28,088 nucleotides of DNA from JBAZPT01 sp041645535 (GTDB lineage Bacteria; Patescibacteriota; Minisyncoccia; Moranbacterales; UBA2206), in contig JBAZPT010000004.1 of NCBI GenBank assembly GCA_041645535.1, positions 1 through 28,088 on the forward strand, given 5' to 3'. The translations under genes were made by a program, and so were the position numbers. Shown piece after piece: positions 22,759 to 28,088 of the stretch. The first letter of the stretch is position 1. Each line of letters starts with the position of its first letter. The notes beneath the pieces were generated by a model. The model did not search any database and was not told the DNA's origin. It worked only from the letters and a program-made list of their open reading frames with translations.

Positions 22759-24038
22759 AATTTTTTCCAGAGGTGATTTATATTGAATATACCGTACCAA
22801 GAATTTTTTTCTTGGCTGATCCCATTATCATGAATGTCAAACATTTTTACAGAAAAAGATTTAGCGTCTTTGATCAAGTCAAAGACTTCTTGATGCGGGA
22901 TAGTTAAATATACATTCAGGTGGTATTCTCCGGCATAAAGACTAAGAGAGCTAATGCGACACTCTATTTCATTGAGGCCCTTTTTTAAAATAAAATATTG
23001 TTCATTCGTTGTAGTAGAATCCAAATAACTGAGATTTTGCCATTCATCGGCGACTTGTATTTGAACACTGGCGCTTAAATCATCAAGTTGGCTATCTATT
23101 ATCAGCTTAATACATACCGGATCGCGGCCATTTAAAATCGTGTCAGTATCGTTGCCGTTTTTATCCAGGATTTTTATATCTACGACCTTAGCGCGCAAAG
23201 ACGCCTTGGGGATACGTTTTACATCCCTAATCGGTACTTGTGATTCTTTTGCGGACAATTCTTCATGATAATATTTGATTATCTCCTCTGTCGGGCCGTC
23301 TTTTATCAGACGGCCTTTATCTAATAAAATTGTACGGTTGCACAAATTTGAAATCGCCGCCATATTGTGGCTGACGAAAAGTATTGTGCGTCCATCGGTT
23401 TTAACTATCTCATTCATTTTGCCAAGACATTTTTTTTGGAATTCAGCATCTCCGACCGCCAAGACTTCGTCCACGATCAAAATGTCCGGCTCCAAGTGAG
23501 CCGCCACCGAGAAAGCGAGCCGTACATACATTCCGCTTGAATAATATTTTACCGGTGTATCCAGAAATTTTTCTATGCCGGCAAATTCGATGATTTGATC
23601 AAATTTGCTGATAATTTCTTTCTTGGGCATGCCGAGTATCGCGCCATTTAGCATTATATTTTCCCGACCGGTTAATTCCGGATGAAAGCCGGTACCAACC
23701 TCAAGCAGGCTGCCAACCCTGCCTTTTAGCTCGATCTCGCCCGTAGTCGGCGGTGTGATTTGTGAAAGTATTTTCAAGAGAGTTGATTTACCGGCTCCGT
23801 TATAGCCGATAATTCCCACAACCTCGCCGCTCCCTACTTCAAAATTTACATCTTGTAATGCCCAAAATTCTTCTTTTTTGGAAAAACCGGCCGCTTCCTT
23901 TGCTTTTTGTTTTATAAAATTAAAAGGGTGTTTGGCTACATTGGTTAAAATGTCACGCAAAGCAACGTAGCCCCCGCGTTGATGGTTGATATTATATTTT
24001 TTTCCTAAATTTTTTACTATAATTATCGGTTCGTTCAT
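22755..24038 (-). CDS. wzt: Wzt-like ABC transporter ATPase of polysaccharide export
   Basis: A 427-residue protein starting at the ATG at 24038 (MNEPIIIVKNLGKKY), 4 bases after the preceding stop. ATPase domain: Walker A GYNGAGKST (78-86), GTGFHPELTGRENI, signature YSSGM (166-170), Walker B ILIVDE (186-191), D-loop and switch His224 (VSHN). A C-terminal beta-rich domain (about 280-427: VDIKILDKNGND through SLSLYAGEYHLNVYL) matches the Wzt carbohydrate-binding domain. In known systems this domain reads a modified chain end before export through Wzm. Its partner permease is at 24886 with a methyltransferase between them. Function strongly supported; exact polymer unknown. Confidence 0.93.
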   Translation of the reverse strand: MNEPIIIVKNLGKKYNINHQRGGYVALRDILTNVAKHPFNFIKQKAKEAAGFSKKEEFWALQDVNFEVGSGEVVGIIGYNGAGKSTLLKILSQITPPTTGEIELKGRVGSLLEVGTGFHPELTGRENIMLNGAILGMPKKEIISKFDQIIEFAGIEKFLDTPVKYYSSGMYVRLAFSVAAHLEPDILIVDEVLAVGDAEFQKKCLGKMNEIVKTDGRTILFVSHNMAAISNLCNRTILLDKGRLIKDGPTEEIIKYYHEELSAKESQVPIRDVKRIPKASLRAKVVDIKILDKNGNDTDTILNGRDPVCIKLIIDSQLDDLSASVQIQVADEWQNLSYLDSTTTNEQYFILKKGLNEIECRISSLSLYAGEYHLNVYLTIPHQEVFDLIKDAKSFSVKMFDIHDNGISQEKNSWYGIFNINHLWKKL

Positions 24039-24042
24039 AAAA

Positions 24043-24876
24043 TTAATTTTTGGGCAATAAGCCATAATTATCCAAAACAGGATACGGCAGTTGTTCCTTT
24101 GAACAAATCATAATATACATATCAGAATTCTCGCATCTTTTGTAATAAAAATGAATTTTTTCCCATTTAATGATTTTTTTCTCCTGTAATTCTAATATAT
24201 CCGACATATAATCATGATTTTTCCATCTTTCTGCCATTAAGACATGTTTTTTACTCACATTAAAAAGGTTAGCCAGAGCGGTTTTGTGGGTATCCGCAAA
24301 ATGAATATGCATGATGACGGCATTGGTAAAACTCAAATCATATTTTGAGTAAATGCTTTCGCCAAAAGGGATCGTTGCATCTTTTATTTCAATTTCAGCC
24401 CTCAGGCCGGGAAATGTTTCTCTTAAAAATTCTATCTGTTTAGCCGACCTATCAATCCCGGCCAGTTTTAATTCCGGCTTGAGGATCTGCATATTATGAA
24501 GATGCATTCCATGTCCGCAGCCTAATTCAAAAATTGATTCCGGATTAAGTCGGAGTATGGTTTCGTATGTTATCACATGCAGAGGGTGGATGTCTTTGAT
24601 GCCGGGGTTGACCTTAACCAGGTGATTGTTTATAAGCTCATAATCTTTCTTGGCCAATTTAATGGAATGAGTTTTTGAAGTCTCAAGCACCTCTCCCCTG
24701 AAATGCAAATGATACTTATCCCAATTAAACATATCCTTCTGACAGTTATCGTTGATTTTTTTTAAGTGTAAACTTAAAAACAAGCGGTCAAAAAATTTGT
24801 ATAAGTGATATTTTATAAAATATGTATTTTTGTAGTTATCCGGATTGGAAAAAAATTTTTTTATTTTTTTTAACAT
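24043..24876 (-). CDS. SAM-dependent methyltransferase between wzm and wzt
   Basis: A 277-residue class I methyltransferase. Motif I is FELGCGHGMHL (115-125) with the ribose-binding acidic strand LAGIDRSAKQIEFL and a YDLSFTNAVIMHI segment after it; a long N-terminal helical lead (about 1-95), rich in Lys, may help bind the polymer or membrane. It lies between the permease and ATPase genes of the exporter, with 9- and 4-base spacers, so it is very likely co-produced with them. It resembles no named capping enzyme that I can fix. By position it is the best candidate for a chain-end methyl cap on the exported polysaccharide. Confidence 0.82.
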   Translation of the reverse strand: MLKKIKKFFSNPDNYKNTYFIKYHLYKFFDRLFLSLHLKKINDNCQKDMFNWDKYHLHFRGEVLETSKTHSIKLAKKDYELINNHLVKVNPGIKDIHPLHVITYETILRLNPESIFELGCGHGMHLHNMQILKPELKLAGIDRSAKQIEFLRETFPGLRAEIEIKDATIPFGESIYSKYDLSFTNAVIMHIHFADTHKTALANLFNVSKKHVLMAERWKNHDYMSDILELQEKKIIKWEKIHFYYKRCENSDMYIMICSKEQLPYPVLDNYGLLPKN

Positions 24877-24885
24877 AATTTTTTA

Positions 24886-25701
24886 TTAAATAATATCCGC
24901 AAAATAGCGTTCGGTTTTTTTGAAATATATTATTCCGATTATGAAAAGAATTGAGGTTGTAAAAAAGGAAATGCCGAGAAGCAGCCAATTGATTGGAGCG
25001 TTGCCGAGGATGGCAGCTTGTGCCGCCTTGATAACGCCGGTCATCGGATTCAAGGCGAGAATCCAGGAATATTTGCCGGCGATGCTGGCCGGGTAAATTA
25101 CGGGCGTGACAAACATCATCGTCTGTATGAAAAACGGCAGGGCGTAGCGGACATCTCTGTATTTTACATTTACCGCTGCAAGGAACAAGCCGCCGCCGAC
25201 AGCGGCGAGGAAAGATACGAGCAACAACAAGGGAAGAATCAGCAAGCCGATCAGATTGGGCGTATAGCTGTAATAAATCATCAAACCTACCAGGATTATG
25301 GCGGCGATGAAAAAATCCACCAATTTCGTCAGCACCGCCGAGATCGGCAAGATTAATCTGGGAAAATATACTTTGGTGATGATGGCTTGATTGGCGATTA
25401 AACAGTTGCTTGTTTCTGATAAAGCTCCGGAAAAAAATTGCCAGATCAGAAGACCGACATAAACAAAAATTGGGTAGGGAATACCGTCAGAGGGCATCTT
25501 GGCCAGTTTGCCGAAAAAGACGGAAAAAATAACCATGGTGATAAATGGTTGGAACAGTGCCCAGGCCACCCCGACCGCGGTTTGCTTGTATCGGATTTTC
25601 AGATCGCGCCAAGTAAAAAAATACATCAGCTCGCGATACTGCCAAAGCTCTTTTATGTCATTCAAGCTGAAGGTTTTTTTTGGTTTAATTATTGTTTCCA
25701 T
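24886..25701 (-). CDS. wzm: Wzm-like ABC-2 permease of polysaccharide export
   Basis: A 271-residue integral membrane protein with the ABC-2 polysaccharide exporter plan: a cytoplasmic N-terminal amphipathic region including ELWQYRELMYFFTWRDLKIRYKQ (split here: ELWQYRELMYFF then TWRDLKIRYKQTAVGVAW), then six membrane segments (about 45-65, 75-95, 115-140, 145-175, 185-205, 235-262). The RYKQT-GxxW-PF segment and the late NPMTG (about 217-221) are characteristic of Wzm/TagG-type permeases. Two subunits pair with the Wzt-like ATPase to move lipid-linked polysaccharide across the membrane. Spacing to fcl is 2 bases, so translation is likely coupled. Confidence 0.92.
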   Translation of the reverse strand: METIIKPKKTFSLNDIKELWQYRELMYFFTWRDLKIRYKQTAVGVAWALFQPFITMVIFSVFFGKLAKMPSDGIPYPIFVYVGLLIWQFFSGALSETSNCLIANQAIITKVYFPRLILPISAVLTKLVDFFIAAIILVGLMIYYSYTPNLIGLLILPLLLLVSFLAAVGGGLFLAAVNVKYRDVRYALPFFIQTMMFVTPVIYPASIAGKYSWILALNPMTGVIKAAQAAILGNAPINWLLLGISFFTTSILFIIGIIYFKKTERYFADII

Positions 25702-25703
25702 GA

Positions 25704-26639
25704 TTATTTTGAATCAATATTGTTTTTATACCACTCATAAGTCTCATTCAACCCGTCTTCTAAACTGATTTTTGCCTTCCAGCCGAGTGCGTTAATGCGG
25801 CTGACATCCAGCAGTTTTCTCGGCATGCCGTCGGGTTTAGAGCTATCAAAAAAAACATCTTCCTCGTAGCCGACCATTTTTTTGATTAACAGAGCCAAGT
25901 CTTTAATGGAAACATCCACACCAACACCGATGTTTAAAAATTGTTTTTCTTTGTAATTTTGCATCAGCCAAAGCACTGCGTTCGCTAGATCGCGCACATG
26001 CATAAACTCGCGCCGTGCCTTGCCCGTGCCCCAAATAACCACTTCACTCTCGCCACTTTGTTTAGCGCGATGAAAGCGACCGATCAGGGCAGGGATGACG
26101 TGGGCGTTTTGGTCATCAAAATTATCATTTTCGCCGTATATGTTTGTTGGCATACAGGAGACGAAAGCCTGGTTGAACTGACCGTAAATTTTTTCACACA
26201 ATTTTAAGCCGGCGATTTTGGCTAAGGCATAACCTTCATTGGTCGGCTCCGGCTTGCCATCAAAGAAATATTCTTCTTTAATCGGTTGAGGCGCTTGGCG
26301 AGGGTAGACGCAGGAAGAGCCTAAAAATAAAAGTTTTTTAACACCAGCGAGATGCGCTTGCCAGATGACATTATTTTGAATTTGCAGGTTTTCATAAATA
26401 AAGTCAGCCGCGTAATCCATATTCGCTTTAATGCCGCCGACGCGAGCCGCCGCTAAGATAACAAATTCGGGCGATTCATGCTCAAAGAAGTCAGTTACCG
26501 CTGATTGATTGAGCAAATCTAATTCTTGGCGGGTGCGTAAAATCAAATTAATGTATCCCGCCTCCCTGAATTTAGCGGTTACAGCCGAACCCACCATACC
26601 GGCATGACCGGCGATATAAATTTTTGAATTTTTTTTCAT
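25704..26639 (-). CDS. fcl: GDP-L-fucose synthase
   Basis: A 311-residue SDR with GHAGMVG (11-17), the active-site LGSSCVYP segment (Ser108, Ser109, Cys110) and Y137-xxx-K141 (YALAK); EEYFFDGKPEPTNEGYALAK and PTNIYGENDNF are near-identical to the Fcl/WcaG signature. Reaction: GDP-4-keto-6-deoxy-D-mannose is epimerised at C3 and C5 and reduced at C4 with NADPH to GDP-L-fucose, in the cytoplasm. It follows the ColD-like gene by 4 bases. GDP-L-fucose would supply the GT11 enzyme at 13454. Because the neighbour removes the 3-hydroxyl, a related C5-epimerase/C4-reductase role in colitose synthesis (ColC) cannot be excluded. Confidence 0.9.
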   Translation of the reverse strand: MKKNSKIYIAGHAGMVGSAVTAKFREAGYINLILRTRQELDLLNQSAVTDFFEHESPEFVILAAARVGGIKANMDYAADFIYENLQIQNNVIWQAHLAGVKKLLFLGSSCVYPRQAPQPIKEEYFFDGKPEPTNEGYALAKIAGLKLCEKIYGQFNQAFVSCMPTNIYGENDNFDDQNAHVIPALIGRFHRAKQSGESEVVIWGTGKARREFMHVRDLANAVLWLMQNYKEKQFLNIGVGVDVSIKDLALLIKKMVGYEEDVFFDSSKPDGMPRKLLDVSRINALGWKAKISLEDGLNETYEWYKNNIDSK

Positions 26640-26643
26640 TTTG

Positions 26644-27810
26644 TTATTTTTTTAAAAGGGAGCAGGGTAATTCGGTGTCATCTTCTGTCATTTCTGGATT
26701 ATTGCCGAAGTAAAATCCGTTTTCTTTAATTAATGATGCATTTGGGCAGCTGAAAATATTTTTATAATAATTTTTAAAAAACGGCTGATCAACAATGTTG
26801 CCGGCGATAATCGGCCGCGTTTCAACGCCCGCTTCATTAAATTTTTTATTATATGCTTTATTAAGATCGGCTGATTTAAAGATCACCGGCACGGCGAAAT
26901 TGGAAATAATTTCCAAATGCTCAAGGTTTAGTGGAATGATATCGGGATTTTGCTTTGCGATGGCATTAATTTTTTTGAAATTTTCAGCTCTTTTGGCGAC
27001 AATTTCATCCCAGTATTCAAGCTGAATATTTCCTAAAAATCCCTGGATTTCTGTCGGGCGGGCGTTGTAAGCGAGGGCATAAAAAGTATAACGCGCGTAA
27101 AAATCGTTGATCCCATATTTTTCCCGCCATCTGGATTGGCTCGCTTGCGGTAAATTGCGATCCCACCCGTGGGCGCGCACCATCAGTATCATTTCATATA
27201 ATTCTTCATTATCCGTGCAGATGAGACCGCCCTCAATGGTGGAGAGGTGATGTCCGACAAAGGTTGAAAAGGTTGAAGCCAGGCCGAAATTTCCCAACAG
27301 TTTTCCGTTGATTTTTGAACCAAGCGATTCGCAATTATCTTCAAGCAAAATAATATTTTTTTCTTCGCAAAAATCTACAATTGCCTCAATGTCAGCAGTG
27401 AAGCCCAGGGCGTTCGTCAAAAAAATTGCCTTTATCTCCGAGTCGAAATCCTTTTCCAGAATATTTTTTGAAACATTCAAATTATTTAACTCACAATCAA
27501 AAATTACCGGAACCAACCCAAGCTGTATAATCGGCATTATGTTTGTTGACCAGGTTAGGGCGGAGGCGCCGATTTTATCGCCCTTTTTGAGCAACCCGAG
27601 ATTTAACAGTGATTGGAGTAGAACCAGATTTGCCATACTGCCGCTTGATACGAAAATAGCATGTTTTCGTCCTTGTTTTATGGCGAATTTATTTTCAAAT
27701 TTTTTGCATTCCTCACCCATGCTTAATGAAGTTGAATTTAATATAAATTCGGCTAATTTTTCTTTAGTTTCCTTTTCTTTATAAAAAGTGGATTTAATCA
27801 GCTTGATCAT
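26644..27810 (-). CDS. colD: ColD-like GDP-4-keto-6-deoxymannose 3-dehydratase
   Basis: A 388-residue DegT/DnrJ/EryC1/StrS protein lacking the aminotransferase lysine: FVGHHLSTIEGG places His187-His188 where K183 stands in the aminotransferase at 19973. In E. coli ColD (by recall) His188 replaces lysine and the enzyme dehydrates at C3. Matching ColD-like segments: SSGSMANLVLLQS, KKGDKIGASALTWST, LLEDNCESLG, and RAHGWDRNLP. Expected reaction: PLP and glutamate dependent loss of the 3-hydroxyl from GDP-4-keto-6-deoxy-D-mannose. It sits between gmd and fcl, so the substrate source is adjacent. The related CDP-sugar RfbH dehydratases share the His; the gmd neighbour favours GDP. Confidence in the exact substrate is moderate. 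Confidence 0.78.
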   Translation of the reverse strand: MIKLIKSTFYKEKETKEKLAEFILNSTSLSMGEECKKFENKFAIKQGRKHAIFVSSGSMANLVLLQSLLNLGLLKKGDKIGASALTWSTNIMPIIQLGLVPVIFDCELNNLNVSKNILEKDFDSEIKAIFLTNALGFTADIEAIVDFCEEKNIILLEDNCESLGSKINGKLLGNFGLASTFSTFVGHHLSTIEGGLICTDNEELYEMILMVRAHGWDRNLPQASQSRWREKYGINDFYARYTFYALAYNARPTEIQGFLGNIQLEYWDEIVAKRAENFKKINAIAKQNPDIIPLNLEHLEIISNFAVPVIFKSADLNKAYNKKFNEAGVETRPIIAGNIVDQPFFKNYYKNIFSCPNASLIKENGFYFGNNPEMTEDDTELPCSLLKK

Positions 27811-27813
27811 CGC

Positions 27814-28088
27814 TTAAAAATATTTTTTATATGATTTATTACCGGTTTTTTCTCGCTCAAAATCGGCTTCATACATCATTTTTACCAGTGCGTTGAATTT
27901 AGTTTTTGGTTCCCAGCCTAGCTCTTTCTTGGCCTTGGACGCATCGCCGAGCAAAATATCAACCTCGGCAGGGCGGAAATAATTAGAATCAATTTCAACG
28001 ATGATCTTGCCAGTCTGCTTGTCAATGAGCTTCTCTTCAACACCATGTTTGCCGTTTGATTCAACTTCTATTCCGGCGAGCGATAAAG
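27814..28088 (-). CDS. gmd: GDP-mannose 4,6-dehydratase, C-terminal part only
   Basis: The gene runs off the window's right edge; only its last 91 residues are present, with the stop (TAA on the minus strand) at 27814-27816. They read EEKLIDKQTGKIIVEID, YFRPAEVDILLGDASKAKKE and LGWEPKTKFNALVKMMYEAD, the typical end of Gmd, including the VDxLLGDxxKA segment that ends the SDR domain. Gmd converts GDP-D-mannose to GDP-4-keto-6-deoxy-D-mannose using bound NADP. It is the first enzyme of the block, three bases ahead of the ColD-like gene, and would feed both fcl and colD. Confidence 0.88.
   Translation of the reverse strand, partial: LSLAGIEVESNGKHGVEEKLIDKQTGKIIVEIDSNYFRPAEVDILLGDASKAKKELGWEPKTKFNALVKMMYEADFEREKTGNKSYKKYF

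Noticed and set aside
22759..22800. Extended start of the radical SAM gene ahead of 22758
   Set aside because: The added residues are a shadow of the wzt gene's tail; 22758 forms an ATGA overlap and begins the conserved domain.
24039..24065. Extended start of wzt ahead of 24038
   Set aside because: The added residues fall in the end of the methyltransferase gene; the ABC domain begins at MNEPIIIVKNL.
1..28088. Alternative genetic code (TGA as an amino acid) as in some CPR lineages
   Set aside because: Many genes with clear family ends stop at TGA, for example at 1433-1435, 2623-2625 and 11444-11446.

Overview
This 28 kb window is one large surface-polysaccharide gene cluster and almost nothing else. 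Genes are packed with gaps of 0-30 bases, mostly ATGA-type or 8-base overlaps. I see no tRNA, rRNA, CRISPR array, transposase or phage gene. TGA is a normal stop (genes ending at 1435, 2625, 4275, 11446 and others), so the standard bacterial code applies. Two features suggest an uncultured Patescibacteria/CPR genome, probably Parcubacteria-like: short GC-rich hairpin elements with 7-base microrepeat flanks sit in frame inside genes, and Shine-Dalgarno sequences are nearly absent. This is an inference from style and protein character, not proof.

Plus-strand block (1-11446): a GT4 glycosyltransferase cut by the window edge; a methyltransferase; a second GT4; a polyprenyl-phosphate-type GT2 with two C-terminal membrane helices; a soluble GT2, a DUF2304 membrane protein and a GT39-like membrane transferase; an asparagine-synthetase-type amidotransferase; two methyltransferases; and a second large GT-C-like membrane protein. 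The block looks built to make lipid-linked sugar donors, use them at the membrane and decorate the glycan. All three hairpin elements found lie here.

Minus-strand block (read from 28088 down to 11439): gmd (partial, running off the window), a ColD-type dehydratase, fcl, the ABC exporter permease (Wzm-like), a methyltransferase, the exporter ATPase with a C-terminal sugar-binding domain (Wzt-like), a radical SAM protein, a DegT aminotransferase, a 119-base gap, an Fcl-like reductase, a GNAT acyltransferase, a CgeB-like glycosyltransferase, a second radical SAM protein, a sugar O-methyltransferase, a GT11 fucosyltransferase, a UDP-glucuronate-4-epimerase-like SDR, and a GT2. The two blocks converge and overlap tail to tail by 8 bases at 11439-11446.

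How it works together (inference): Gmd makes GDP-4-keto-6-deoxy-D-mannose. From there Fcl could give GDP-L-fucose, the ColD-like enzyme with a second reductase could give a 3,6-dideoxyhexose such as colitose, and the DegT aminotransferase with the GNAT protein could give an N-acylated amino sugar. Glycosyltransferases assemble the chain, five methyltransferases and possibly the amidotransferase decorate it, and Wzm/Wzt exports it. The methyltransferase between wzm and wzt is a good candidate for placing the chain-end cap read by the Wzt C-terminal domain. No phosphoglycosyltransferase, Wzx, Wzy or ligase is seen.
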